Source of the DNA: Pelagicoccus albus
Lineage (GTDB): Bacteria > Verrucomicrobiota > Verrucomicrobiia > Opitutales > Opitutaceae
DNA: 64,000 nt
Direction of reading: 5' to 3'
Assembly (NCBI RefSeq): GCF_014230145.1
Contig: NZ_JACHVC010000006.1
Location: forward strand, 682,001 to 746,000
Every line of letters begins with the position of its first letter. Positions within the stretch are counted from its first letter, which is position 1. A program made the position numbers and the translations under genes. This document shows, one piece after another, positions 1 through 8,880 of this stretch. The notes under the pieces are model-generated. The model saw only the letters and a program-made list of their open reading frames with translations, did not search any database and was not told where the DNA came from.

Positions 1-1205
1 TTGCCGATCCTTTGGCGGACGCCATGATCAACGAGCTCCGTAAGAATTGCGCCGAAACTGGAGTCACTTTCTTCGACATGAGCACTGGCAAGCAAGGCAT
101 CGTGCACGTGGTAGGTCCCGAGCAGGGCATCACTCAGCCGGGTACGACCATCGCTTGTGGAGACTCTCACACTTCTACCCACGGAGCGTTTGGTGCGATC
201 GCCTTCGGTATCGGCACTACCCAGATCCGCGACCTGCTCGCTACGCAGACCATGGCTTTGGCTCCGCTCAAGGTTCGTCAAATCAAGGTGAACGGAAAGC
301 TACGTCCGGGAGTTTACGCGAAGGACGTGATTTTGCACATCATCCGCAAGCTTGGCGTGAATGGCGGAACCGGTTTCGCCTACGAGTATGCGGGCGAAGT
401 GTTCGAGAACTTCTCGATGGAAGAGCGCATGACTGTTTGTAACATGTCGATCGAAGGTGGAGCTCGCGTCGGTTACATTAACCCTGACGAAAAGACCTTC
501 GAGTACCTCAAAGGCCGTCCTTATTCTCCGAAGGGCGCTGACTGGGACGCCGCGGTTGAGAGCTGGAAGTCTTTTGCCTCCGACGACGACTGCGAGTACG
601 ATGACGTTGTCGAAATCGACGCTGCCGATATCGCTCCCACCGTGACTTGGGGAATCAACCCAGCTCAAGCCATCACGATCGAAGAGAGCATCCCTAGCGT
701 GGATTCCGTAGCCGCTTCCGAAAAGGCGATCACGGCGGAAGCTCTCGAGTATATGAAGCTCGAAGGCGGATCTCCGATCAAGGGGACCAAGGTAGATGTA
801 TGTTTCGTCGGCTCTTGCACCAACGGCCGTCTTTCTGACTTCGAAGAAGTAGCCAAGTACATCAAGGGCCACAAAGTGGCTTACGGCGTGAAGGCTATCG
901 CTGTTCCAGGATCCCAGATTGTAGATGCGATTTGTAAGGAAAAGGGAATCGACGTGATCTATCGCGAAGCTGGATTCGAGTGGCGTGAGGCCGGTTGCTC
1001 CATGTGTTTGGCGATGAACCCAGACAAGCTCATCGGCGACCAATTGAGCGCTAGCTCTTCGAACCGTAACTTCAAGGGCCGCCAGGGAAGTCCAACTGGC
1101 CGTACCGTTCTCATGAGCCCGGTAATGGTCGCTGCTGCAGCGATCCGTGGCGAAATCAGCGACTCCCGCGAAGTGTTCGACATCTGCGCAACCGCGAACG
1201 CGTAA
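1..1205 (+). CDS. leuC: 3-isopropylmalate dehydratase large subunit (5' end cut by the window)
   Basis: Isomerises 2-isopropylmalate to 3-isopropylmalate in leucine biosynthesis, as the large subunit of a LeuC-LeuD heterodimer carrying a [4Fe-4S] cluster. The frame is open from base 3, with ADPLADAM upstream of any start codon, so the gene begins outside the window; about 400 of the usual ~465 residues are present. Cluster-ligand cysteines are visible at codons 816-818 (in GSCTNG) and 996-998 and 1005-1007 (in GCSMC). The aconitase-type motif [13 protein letters not shown] lies near the visible N-terminus. leuD follows after 20 bp, and a terminator closes the pair. Confidence 0.96.
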   Translation, partial: ADPLADAMINELRKNCAETGVTFFDMSTGKQGIVHVVGPEQGITQPGTTIACGDSHTSTHGAFGAIAFGIGTTQIRDLLATQTMALAPLKVRQIKVNGKLRPGVYAKDVILHIIRKLGVNGGTGFAYEYAGEVFENFSMEERMTVCNMSIEGGARVGYINPDEKTFEYLKGRPYSPKGADWDAAVESWKSFASDDDCEYDDVVEIDAADIAPTVTWGINPAQAITIEESIPSVDSVAASEKAITAEALEYMKLEGGSPIKGTKVDVCFVGSCTNGRLSDFEEVAKYIKGHKVAYGVKAIAVPGSQIVDAICKEKGIDVIYREAGFEWREAGCSMCLAMNPDKLIGDQLSASSSNRNFKGRQGSPTGRTVLMSPVMVAAAAIRGEISDSREVFDICATANA

Positions 1206-1225
1206 CCTGAAAGGAACTACATAAA

Positions 1226-1828
1226 ATGGCTTTAGAAAAAATCACTCAAGTAACTGGTAAAGGCGTCACCGTGGCCGGCGACGAAATCGATACCGACCGC
1301 ATCATCCCAGCTCGCTTCATGAAGTGCGTCACTTTCGACAGCATGGGCGAGTACCTCTTCTACGATGTCCGCAAGAACGAAGATGGTAGCGACAAGGTTC
1401 ACCCGCTCAACGAAGAGCGATTCAAGGATGCGAGCATCCTTCTCAGTGGAGCGAACTTCGGCTGCGGCAGCTCTCGCGAGCATGCGCCTCAGGCTATCTA
1501 CCGCTATGGATTCCGCGGAATCATCGCCGAAAGCTACGCTGAAATCTTCTTTGGCAACTGCACGACGCTCGGCATACCTTGCTTCATCGCAACGAAGGAA
1601 GACATTGCCAAGATCTCCGCAGCAGTTGAAGCGGATCCATCGATCGAGATCACCCTCGATGTCGAGAACGAGCGCATCCTCTTCGGGGAGGAAAGTCTTC
1701 CAGCCGTAGTTCGCGAATCTGCCCAGAAGGCATTGGTTGCCGGTAAGTGGGATATGATTGGGGAGCTGAAGGAAGCCGAGTCAGATATCGCTTCCGTCGT
1801 ATCGAAGCTTCCATACATGGCCAAGTAG
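1226..1828 (+). CDS. leuD: 3-isopropylmalate dehydratase small subunit
   Basis: Swivelling-domain partner of LeuC in leucine biosynthesis. The 200 residues match the family's usual length. It carries the conserved core NFGCGSSREHA around residues 76-86 and the early GDEIDTDRIIPARF motif. The ATG is preceded by an aaagga-type ribosome site about 11 bases upstream, and the gene lies 20 bp after leuC, so the two are almost certainly co-transcribed. A strong hairpin terminator follows 27 bp after the stop. Confidence 0.97.
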   Translation: MALEKITQVTGKGVTVAGDEIDTDRIIPARFMKCVTFDSMGEYLFYDVRKNEDGSDKVHPLNEERFKDASILLSGANFGCGSSREHAPQAIYRYGFRGIIAESYAEIFFGNCTTLGIPCFIATKEDIAKISAAVEADPSIEITLDVENERILFGEESLPAVVRESAQKALVAGKWDMIGELKEAESDIASVVSKLPYMAK

Positions 1829-1855
1829 GCCAACCCAGCCAGTTTCGAAAAATTC

Positions 1856-1890
1856 AGCCCGGCGGTCGAAAACCCGTCGGGCTTTTTTTT
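1856..1890 (+). terminator. Rho-independent terminator of leuCD
   Basis: A 10-bp stem, AGCCCGGCGG paired with CCGTCGGGCT (one G-U pair), has an 8-base loop and is followed by a run of eight T. It lies 28 bp past the leuD stop, so the following exbB gene is likely a separate transcription unit. Confidence 0.9.
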
Positions 1891-1993
1891 GCCCAAAATT
1901 GGATACGAACGTTTTTCTATTGAACAAGCGTAAGGCTTTGCAGTCTTTTGAGGGTCGCTTCGCGAGAAGCGCCTTTTGTTCCATTCTTTGCAT

Positions 1994-2551
1994 ATGCCAG
2001 ACATCCTCAAAGACGCTGGGATCTTCGTTTATCCCCTTCTTGCCTGCTCGCTAGTGGGCGTTTTCGTAATCTGCGAGAGACTTTATTCTCTCCGACGGAG
2101 AGCGATCTTGCCGGACGAATTGGCGGTAGAAGCCGGTGAAGGGCGAAGGGGCGAGGGAGAATCCGTTTCCGCTTTTGGCCGAATCTTGCGACACTGGCAC
2201 AAGCACGAAGCCGATGTAGGAGCAGTGAAAGCCTATGCTCGCCTCGAAGTGAATAGGATGGAACGCGGCCTTGTGTTTTTAGAAATCGTGATCGGGGCGG
2301 CTCCTTTACTTGGGCTTTTGGGTACGGTCACGGGTTTGGTGACCGTTTTTGGAAACGTTTCTTTGGATACGGGACTACCAGAGCCCGCACTGTTCACGAA
2401 AGGCATCGCCATGGCGATGACAACTACGGTTCTGGGGCTCACGGTGGCGATTCCCTGTTTGATCGCTAACAGCTATTTCCAGCGTCGAGTGGAGACCTTC
2501 GCCGTAGAAATCGAAGCCTTGCTCGAGCAGCTAGGTCTCAAAGAGGTATGA
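1994..2551 (+). CDS. MotA/TolQ/ExbB family proton-channel protein (orphan pair, ExbB part)
   Basis: Inner-membrane subunit of a TonB- or Tol-type energising motor that couples proton flow to work at the outer membrane or envelope. 185 residues from the ATG at 1994; a TTG at 1976 would add six residues but has no better ribosome site. One membrane segment lies near residues 10-27 and two more in the C-terminal half, with the family's glycine-rich stretch GAAPLLGLLGTVTGL. The 3' end overlaps the ExbD start by 4 bp (ATGA), indicating translational coupling. No TonB or TolA gene is adjacent, unlike the second ExbBD set at 53-55 kb. Confidence 0.88.
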   Translation: MPDILKDAGIFVYPLLACSLVGVFVICERLYSLRRRAILPDELAVEAGEGRRGEGESVSAFGRILRHWHKHEADVGAVKAYARLEVNRMERGLVFLEIVIGAAPLLGLLGTVTGLVTVFGNVSLDTGLPEPALFTKGIAMAMTTTVLGLTVAIPCLIANSYFQRRVETFAVEIEALLEQLGLKEV

Positions 2552-2946
2552 GCGGCTTGCTGACTAGGAAGCGTCCTAAGCCGACGATCAATATCGTTCC
2601 GCTTATGGACGTGCTGACCATCCTCATCTTTTTCTTTTTGGTCAGTATGCAATTCAAGGAAATGACCACCTTGAACCTTACGCTGCCAACGATCGAGTCA
2701 GCGGGAAAAAACGAATTTCCGGATAAGATCCAGATAAGTATCGACGAAGAAGGCGTGGTTTTCTTAGAAAACAAGCAGGTCGAGATCGAAGAGCTGAAAG
2801 GTGTGATTTCCAATCTATCGGATCTCAGCAACGACATACCTGTGTTGATAAGAGCGCACAACCTGACTCCCTTGGAGACGGTTACGGACGTCATGGACGC
2901 CTGCCGACTCAATGGCTTAAGCAAAATTCGTTTGCAGTCTCGCTAG
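2548..2946 (+). CDS. ExbD/TolR family biopolymer transport protein
   Basis: Partner of the preceding ExbB-like protein: a single membrane helix near the N-terminus (roughly residues 17-35) followed by a small periplasmic domain. Asp21, in PLMDVLTILIFF, is at the position of the proton-carrying aspartate of ExbD/TolR. 132 residues is normal for the family. It starts inside the ExbB stop codon and ends just before a terminator, making a two-gene operon. The substrate or outer-membrane partner cannot be told from the sequence. Confidence 0.9.
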   Translation: MSGLLTRKRPKPTINIVPLMDVLTILIFFFLVSMQFKEMTTLNLTLPTIESAGKNEFPDKIQISIDEEGVVFLENKQVEIEELKGVISNLSDLSNDIPVLIRAHNLTPLETVTDVMDACRLNGLSKIRLQSR

Positions 2947-2954
2947 CCTGTTGA

Positions 2955-3005
2955 GCCCAGTTTTTTCGCCAAATCGGCTTATCCGGTTGGAAATTGGGCG
3001 TTTTT
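2955..3005 (+). terminator. Terminator after the orphan exbB-exbD pair
   Basis: A long imperfect hairpin: outer arms GCCCAGTTT (2955-2963) and AAATTGGGC (2991-2999) pair with one G-U, an inner CCAAATCGG/CCGGTTGG stem extends it, and GTTTTT follows. Confidence 0.75.
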
Positions 3006-3096
3006 CAGCAATTTAGAGCCAATATATGGTTTCGGGGGACGATAGGTAGTTATCGGTACCGCTTGTTATGCAAGTGCTTCCCGTTCTGAAGACGCC

Positions 3097-3519
3097 ATGA
3101 AAATAGTAGATGCAACCGTGATTCGCGAATTTCCTTATTCCAAGGAAACGGTGTGTCGCTTTTTCTCCGCGCCCGCTCTGATCGTGAGTTGGCATCCATG
3201 GATCGAAACGGTGTCGATCTTTGATAAGTGCGGACTTTCCTTTCGGAGAGCTACTTTGAGTGGTGGAGAGACGGAGTTGGTCGAAAAGTATTGGAGCGAC
3301 CAGAACGACGAAGAATTCTTCTATCAAGTGGTCGAAGGCCTATGGTCAGACTATCGCTACCGATCCAAGGTTTTGGTTGAGTCGACAGGTGAGGAATCCT
3401 GTCGCATCACGTGGGAAGGTCGTCTCATGCTGCAGAAGCCCGAGGATGAAAAGGAGCAGATGGAGGCATTCTTTTCCGAAGGCTTAGACGGCTTGGAAGT
3501 CTTTCTGGCCGATCTCTAA
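3097..3519 (+). CDS. SRPBCC (START-like) family small protein
   Basis: 140 residues with the pattern of the polyketide-cyclase/SRPBCC fold. It has an N-terminal strand, a helix with SKETVCRFFSAPALIVSWHPWI in which the conserved tryptophan and proline mark the family, alternating strands, and a long C-terminal helix ending in GLDGLEVFLADL. Proteins of this fold bind hydrophobic ligands, but the ligand is unknown here. It lies on its own transcription unit between the exbD terminator and tatD, with 40 bp to tatD. No signal peptide, so cytoplasmic. Confidence 0.75.
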   Translation: MKIVDATVIREFPYSKETVCRFFSAPALIVSWHPWIETVSIFDKCGLSFRRATLSGGETELVEKYWSDQNDEEFFYQVVEGLWSDYRYRSKVLVESTGEESCRITWEGRLMLQKPEDEKEQMEAFFSEGLDGLEVFLADL

Positions 3520-3559
3520 GATTCTCGCCACGGCTCCATTCTTTGTTTCGCATAGCGGT

Positions 3560-4372
3560 ATGGAGTTTTACGACGCCCATTGCCATTTACAGGATGCGAG
3601 GCTCGAGCCGCATCTCGATGATTTACAGAAGCGGTACAATCGCTTCGGAGTAGGTGGGGCAGTCGTAAATGGCACGGGAGAGGGCGACTGGCATCAAGTG
3701 GCGCGCCTTTGTCAGCGATACTCCTTTCTCAAGCCATCCTTTGGTCTGCACCCTTGGAGGGTAAACGAGGCTTCGGGGCGTTGGAAAGAATCGATGTTGG
3801 AGCGCTTGGACCAGTTCCCTCAAGCAGGAGTTGGAGAAATCGGTTTGGATCGTTGGATTCAAGGATACGATTTAGAGAAGCAGGAAGAAGCGTTTGTTTG
3901 GCAACTGAGAATCGCGGCGGAGAGGAACCTACCGGTTTCGATTCATTGCCTCAAAGCTTGGGGATGGATGTTGGAAGTCTTGCAACGAGTCGAGCTTCCA
4001 AGCCGCGGCTTTCTTCTACACTCCTATGGCGGGTCGTCCGAGATGGTTGAAGCGTTTGCTGATTTAGGAGCCTATTTTTCCGTCTCGGCCTATTTTGCTT
4101 TTGAAAGAAAAGCCAAACAGCGGGATGCCTTTCGAAAAGTGCCTTTGGATCGGCTTTTGATTGAGACGGACGCTCCGGATATGAAAGGTCCGGATCAGTA
4201 TGTAAGCGAGACTCTAGAAGCGGATATTACGCTGAATAGCCCCTTGAATATTGTGGGCGTTTATGAGTTTTCGGCAGATTTACTAGAAGTACCTTTGGAA
4301 GACCTGAAGCAAAAGGTTGGGACTAACTATTGCCGGTTTTTTGGAATAAAAATGGGACCTACTGAGCTTTAG
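3560..4372 (+). CDS. TatD family metal-dependent hydrolase (predicted DNase)
   Basis: TIM-barrel hydrolase of the TatD family; characterised members are metal-dependent exonucleases. 270 residues, typical length. Expected metal ligands are all present: His7 and His9 (DAHCH), Glu93 (GEIGLD), His129 (SIHC), His154 (LLHS) and Asp204 (ETDAPD). The last 14 bp overlap the end of the convergent minus-strand gene, so the two messages are antisense to each other at their 3' ends. The family call is firm; the physiological role is not shown by context. Confidence 0.9.
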   Translation: MEFYDAHCHLQDARLEPHLDDLQKRYNRFGVGGAVVNGTGEGDWHQVARLCQRYSFLKPSFGLHPWRVNEASGRWKESMLERLDQFPQAGVGEIGLDRWIQGYDLEKQEEAFVWQLRIAAERNLPVSIHCLKAWGWMLEVLQRVELPSRGFLLHSYGGSSEMVEAFADLGAYFSVSAYFAFERKAKQRDAFRKVPLDRLLIETDAPDMKGPDQYVSETLEADITLNSPLNIVGVYEFSADLLEVPLEDLKQKVGTNYCRFFGIKMGPTEL

Positions 4373-6113
4373 ATACACGGTAAAGTTCACCATCCGCGTC
4401 GTTATAAACTCGAGACGAGCGCTCTTGGTTTAAGCTGTTAAGGCTACTCCAATCGAAAAGCTCTAGCTCGGCGGGAAGTCTTTTTCCGGGGTTGAGCTGT
4501 TGGTAGAAGACTGGAGCACACCGGTTGAGTGTGTAGGCCATGTTTTGGGCAGAAAACCGCCCGTTTCCGATTAATTCTGAGTTTGGGGTCGGGTCGGGTT
4601 GGGATATCAAGTAGGAAGACGCGGGTTTCTGAATAAGGTAAAACGATTTCAAGGTGCCGTAGCCAAAAGTTAAATACTGGTCTTCGACGCGAATTGCGAA
4701 TCGGCCGCCTGTCACGCTGGAATCGTAATCCGAGTCAATGTATAGGGTGTCACCCTCCTGATATATCAACCTTGGATTGCTTTTAGTCAGGGTTGGGAAT
4801 CTGTTACGAAGCACTTTCCCTAATTCTGAATCCGTTTCAAAAGGGACTCGGAATGCGACATCGTACAAAAGGTTTTCTACTATATTTCCATCTCTGTCGC
4901 GAGCGGTTCCAATATCCAAAGTCTGCAGGGTGCGAAGCTTTTTTTCAAAGGAGGACTCCAAAAGTTGGACGAAGTTTTTCCGGGTCTCGGAATACACTTT
5001 CGCGTTGAACGCGATGTAGGGAAAATTCGCTATGGGTGCGGCCTTTAGGAAGGCGTTTTGGACCAGAATCAATAGTTCTCCTACGTTGACGCTCAGTTCA
5101 CCTTGATTGACGAGTGATAGTTCGACCGGCAAGTCGGAGAGGTTAGCAAGATGCGGTGGGTTTGCGGTGCCGATCAGTGGATTAGGAGCGTTGTATTTGA
5201 CTCCAGAATACAGTGCTTGATCTCCAGTTAATTCAAAAGCGAGAAGTGCGGATTGCAGCCCGTTTAGACCTAGCGTCTCGATGAAGCTCGAGGCGTCGAA
5301 GGCGGAATAGAGTCCGCCCCGTTGCAATAATCGATTTTGGATCTGTGTCGTCGCAAGTGTGACTGCAGGTTCTAGATTTGCGTAGGCGATTACGTCCGGA
5401 TCGATGATATGTTGAGCGACTTTGTGCCTCGTAAGCCGTTCCTCGAGGTTGGGTGACTCCTTGCTTTGAGCGTGCTGTAGGAGTTTTTCTAACCCATCGC
5501 TTGAGTAGGTGAGATAGAATACGTCCTCGAATACTGTGCAGCAGATGGTGGGAAATACGCTTAGGCTATAATCGAGGCTGGGGGTGATATTCAACTCTTG
5601 GTAGCGTATGTTGCCAAATGCGCTTTCGGACCACTCGAACTGTATCGATTTACTGGATGCTTGTTTCGCAATCTCTATTAGCGTTTCGTACAGGGATTCT
5701 TGGGAGCCAGAAAACTGTCCGAGTAGGGCGATGTCATTTCCTTCTGGCGACGGAATAGCAATCGCAATCTGGGATTTGAAGTGAAGTCCCAGCTTTGCGA
5801 GGAGCTTCGGGTCGACCTGGATCTCCGAGGTCCAATTTGGCAATGAGCTCGAGCTCGAGTCGCCTACGCTGAGAGCAATGGCTTGCGCCACGTTGCTCAT
5901 GGATTTGAGTCGGTCGTCAGTAGCGAATGCGATAGCTGCCTTTCGGATGTGCCGAATGGAAAGATAAGCCGATGTGTCCTCAGGAAGCTTTCGTGCCAGA
6001 GAGTCACGCTCAAATCCGATAATGTAGGAGTACAAGAAAACGCATACGGCGGCTGCGAGAGTGATCGCTGCTCCGCCAATTATGAGTTTTTTGCGCATAA
6101 ACAAGCTATGCAT
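4359..6113 (-). CDS. Membrane-anchored protein of unknown function (DUF3352-like)
   Basis: 584 residues with a single uncleaved signal anchor at about residues 8-28 after a basic RKK; the rest should face the periplasm. The stretch LPEDTSAYLSIRH after the anchor and the repeated alpha/beta pattern resemble DUF3352-type proteins, but I recognise this only loosely. No catalytic motif was seen. It starts 12 bp after the stop of the DUF368 gene, so it is probably its operon partner. Either Met1 (6113) or Met6 (6098) could be the start. Its 3' end overlaps tatD by 14 bp. Confidence 0.75.
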   Translation of the reverse strand: MHSLFMRKKLIIGGAAITLAAAVCVFLYSYIIGFERDSLARKLPEDTSAYLSIRHIRKAAIAFATDDRLKSMSNVAQAIALSVGDSSSSSLPNWTSEIQVDPKLLAKLGLHFKSQIAIAIPSPEGNDIALLGQFSGSQESLYETLIEIAKQASSKSIQFEWSESAFGNIRYQELNITPSLDYSLSVFPTICCTVFEDVFYLTYSSDGLEKLLQHAQSKESPNLEERLTRHKVAQHIIDPDVIAYANLEPAVTLATTQIQNRLLQRGGLYSAFDASSFIETLGLNGLQSALLAFELTGDQALYSGVKYNAPNPLIGTANPPHLANLSDLPVELSLVNQGELSVNVGELLILVQNAFLKAAPIANFPYIAFNAKVYSETRKNFVQLLESSFEKKLRTLQTLDIGTARDRDGNIVENLLYDVAFRVPFETDSELGKVLRNRFPTLTKSNPRLIYQEGDTLYIDSDYDSSVTGGRFAIRVEDQYLTFGYGTLKSFYLIQKPASSYLISQPDPTPNSELIGNGRFSAQNMAYTLNRCAPVFYQQLNPGKRLPAELELFDWSSLNSLNQERSSRVYNDADGELYRVSKAQ

Positions 6114-6125
6114 ACACCACGCCGC

Positions 6126-7046
6126 TTAACGCGACTTGGCTGTTTTTTCCAAGAGAATGACTGACAGGACTCCGAGAACCATCAGCGCAATTGCGATCCA
6201 TGTTCCACTATTTGAAAGCGAGGGAGCGTACCACTGGTAACCTTGGACGATAGATTCGCCATCTTTCAAAAGAAGCTCGCCAGCATCATCTACGAGAAAC
6301 ACTTCCTCTTTCCAGGGCCAAATAACGGCCAAGGATCCGAGGATGAAACCTGTTAGAGCGCTAAGGGTTGTATCGTGGTAGTGGTGGAGCAAGTACGAGA
6401 TTGCTCGCGAAAGGACAATAAAACCGATGCCTCCTCCGATCGCGAAGGGGAAAATGACCTGCAAGTTGAGGTCTGGAACGGCTTGAAGCATGACGAGCTG
6501 GTAATTGCCCATCAGGATGAGAACGAAAGATCCGGATAGTCCTGGCAATATCATGCTGCATACCGCGACAACGCCGCAAATCGCCACGTAAAGGAACGCT
6601 GGGTTTTCCTCGGCTGGTTTTAGCAACGCTAAAGCCAAGGCCGCGACTGTACCGAGAACAAAGGTAATATAAACGGGAGCGGTCCGTTTCCGTATGTTTT
6701 CGGAAACGTAGTATACGGATGCCAGAATGAGGCCGAAAAAGAAGCTCCAAACTAGGATCGGGTAGTCTGAGAAGAGCCAGTCCAGCAATTTACCCAGAGA
6801 AAAGAGACTGACGGCGACCCCTAAAAAAAGAGGGAAGAGAAAGGCGAAATTTACGTGCTTTAGGAGAGCTCGAATTTCAAAGCGGAGGGCGAGTTTCAGA
6901 GCCGTCAGGTCGAACGCTTTAAGGCTATCGATGAATTCGGTGTAGATTCCGGTTACGAAGGCGATCGTTCCGCCGCTAACTCCCGGTATTACGTTGGCAG
7001 CGCCCATAGCGATGCCTTTCAGGAAAAGGTAAATGTAATTAGCCAT
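6126..7046 (-). CDS. DUF368 membrane protein, predicted undecaprenyl-phosphate translocase
   Basis: 306-residue polytopic membrane protein with about eight hydrophobic segments. It shows the family's duplicated signature, NVIPGVSGGT near residue 20 and ILPGLSGSF near residue 168, suggesting an inverted-repeat transporter. Established knowledge: DUF368 (PopT) and DedA (UptA) proteins were recently shown to return undecaprenyl phosphate across the cytoplasmic membrane for cell-wall synthesis. It is followed on the same strand by the anchored unknown protein. It lies 21 bp downstream of the phosphatase gene, so the three may form one operon. Confidence 0.9.
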   Translation of the reverse strand: MANYIYLFLKGIAMGAANVIPGVSGGTIAFVTGIYTEFIDSLKAFDLTALKLALRFEIRALLKHVNFAFLFPLFLGVAVSLFSLGKLLDWLFSDYPILVWSFFFGLILASVYYVSENIRKRTAPVYITFVLGTVAALALALLKPAEENPAFLYVAICGVVAVCSMILPGLSGSFVLILMGNYQLVMLQAVPDLNLQVIFPFAIGGGIGFIVLSRAISYLLHHYHDTTLSALTGFILGSLAVIWPWKEEVFLVDDAGELLLKDGESIVQGYQWYAPSLSNSGTWIAIALMVLGVLSVILLEKTAKSR

Positions 7047-7067
7047 ACTGTTTGTTGGAAAGCGGTA

Positions 7068-7586
7068 CTATGATTCCTCGCCCCCATCCTCTGTCGAGCT
7101 GGCAGCGTCGTGCAGTTGCTTGACTACTTCCAGAAGAGAAGGGATCGCCTCTACCATACTGTCGCGACAGGCCTCATATTGGGCTAGATTGCCACCGAAT
7201 GGATCGGGAATCTGGGTACTCGCCTCGGGACCAATGAACTGCCGCATGAGAAATGCGTTGGGTGGAGGCGGGTCAATTTGGTAACTGAGCATCGCGTGGT
7301 GCGAGTCGGTCATGCAAAAGAAGGCAAGGGCATTGTCGACCAGCTCTTGGCTAAGGGGTTGGCTCGCATGGTCGCTCAGATCTATATTCACCTTTTTCAA
7401 AGCTGCTACGGAGTTGGCGCTAGCAGCTTGTCCAGCGAAAGCGGATACACCCGCAGAGGAGACTTTAAGGGACCGCAGAGGCTCCTCCTGAGCGGCCAAT
7501 GCGTGCCTAAACAGGGCTGCAGCCATCGGGCTGCGGCAGGTGTTTGCGGTACAGACGAATACGATTTCGTTGGGAATATTTGGCAT
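7068..7586 (-). CDS. Low-molecular-weight protein phosphatase (tyrosine or arginine type)
   Basis: 172 residues with the CX5R phosphate loop C12-TANTC-R18-S at the N-terminus and the general-acid loop IPDPF with Asp128. The loop has threonine at the position (Thr16) that in Bacillus YwlE favours phospho-arginine over phospho-tyrosine; tyrosine-specific members usually have a branched hydrophobic residue there. Cytoplasmic. The gene ends 21 bp before DUF368, and 133 bp separate its start from the end of alr. Substrate preference is inference from one residue. Confidence 0.88.
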   Translation of the reverse strand: MPNIPNEIVFVCTANTCRSPMAAALFRHALAAQEEPLRSLKVSSAGVSAFAGQAASANSVAALKKVNIDLSDHASQPLSQELVDNALAFFCMTDSHHAMLSYQIDPPPPNAFLMRQFIGPEASTQIPDPFGGNLAQYEACRDSMVEAIPSLLEVVKQLHDAASSTEDGGEES

Positions 7587-7719
7587 GCTTGGATCGAACG
7601 AGCGTGAAACTAGGTCATACGGACATGCTGTAAACAGCGGAATTTGATCATCGGATCAAGCGCAAGCGGAAGTCGGCAGACAAGAGATAGGATTGGAGGC
7701 ACTTGTCTATTCGCAGATT

Positions 7720-8880
7720 TCAACCGGTTGCGATGGCCGTTTTGTAGATTCGTGGCACCCGCTTTGTTATTGAGCAAAGGATCTCCCAGGAAATGGTTTG
7801 GGCCCAACGCGCGAATTGCTCGATCTTTATCTCACCGCCACCTTGCGATCCTATGAGGCAAACTTCGTCGCCGACGGATACCTCGTTTTCGGGTAGGTCG
7901 GTTACGTCAATGATGGTTTGGTCCATGGTTACTCGACCAAGGTAGGGGCAACGTTTTCCGTTAACCAAGGCGAATCCTTTATTGCTCAATGCCCTCGGAA
8001 TACCATCGCCGTATCCAGCGCAGAGAATTGCCACCCGACTCGGCCGCTTCAATCGACAGGTGCGTCCATAGCTGATCTCCATTCCGGCCGGAAGGCTTTT
8101 TACGAGAGCTACTCTGGTTTTGAAGCTGAAGATCGGGGTGGTCGGAACTTTGGCGAAGAGAGATTTGGCGTAGGGAGTGATGCCAAATTGAAGCAGGCCT
8201 ATCCGCACCGCATTGTAGGCGCTCGACTTGGAGAAGCTTCGTAGTCCCGCGCTATTGTCCGCGTGAATCAAGAGCTGGGAGGGATCGATCCAATCCACCG
8301 CCGCGATTGCGGTCATGAAGCGGCGACGTTGAACCTCGGTGAATTCGACGTCTGTCTCGGCATGGGCGAAATGGGTATAGATTCCGTCCAGCTTTAGGTT
8401 TTTCGCCGCTTTCATGGCCTCGAAGAGTTCACCCGCATTTTCGTGCCAAATGCCGAGGCGCCCCATGCCGGTGTCGATCTTTAGGTGAACTTTCAGCTCT
8501 GTCCGACGCTCGACGGCCATTTTGTCCAGCATCTCTACCTCGGCTATACTCGAAAGGGTGGGTGTTAAGTCGTATTCGAAAAGAAACCCCGCTTCCTCAG
8601 GCAAGGTTGCTCCTAGGACGAGTATCGACCAGCCATTGCCCCCGATTTCACGGATCGTTACCGCCTCGGCGACATTTGCGACGCCATACATTTCGATACC
8701 TGCCTGCATGAGGCGAGCCACAGTCTGATGGACGCCGTGACCATAGGCGTCCGCTTTCACGATCGCGATGTAGCGTATGTGCTCGGGCAGAGCTGCTTGT
8801 ATGGCTTTGAGGTTTCGTTCCAGGGCGGCGAGATCGATTTCTGCCCAACACCGACGAGGTATCTGCTCGTGGCCGTTCAT
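7720..8880 (-). CDS. alr: Alanine racemase
   Basis: PLP-dependent interconversion of L- and D-alanine, supplying D-alanine for peptidoglycan. 386 residues from the ATG at 8880. Lys42 in IVKADAYGHG forms the Schiff base, Tyr271 in ISYGRTC is the second catalytic base, and HADNSAG near 206-212 is conserved. The ATG overlaps the tsaB stop (ATGA at 8880-8877), which favours this start over a longer frame reaching 8913. It is translationally coupled to tsaB. Confidence 0.96.
   Translation of the reverse strand: MNGHEQIPRRCWAEIDLAALERNLKAIQAALPEHIRYIAIVKADAYGHGVHQTVARLMQAGIEMYGVANVAEAVTIREIGGNGWSILVLGATLPEEAGFLFEYDLTPTLSSIAEVEMLDKMAVERRTELKVHLKIDTGMGRLGIWHENAGELFEAMKAAKNLKLDGIYTHFAHAETDVEFTEVQRRRFMTAIAAVDWIDPSQLLIHADNSAGLRSFSKSSAYNAVRIGLLQFGITPYAKSLFAKVPTTPIFSFKTRVALVKSLPAGMEISYGRTCRLKRPSRVAILCAGYGDGIPRALSNKGFALVNGKRCPYLGRVTMDQTIIDVTDLPENEVSVGDEVCLIGSQGGGEIKIEQFARWAQTISWEILCSITKRVPRIYKTAIATG

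Noticed and set aside
300-1043. 247-codon open frame antisense to leuC
   Set aside because: No motif, and it overlaps a well-supported Fe-S enzyme gene completely.
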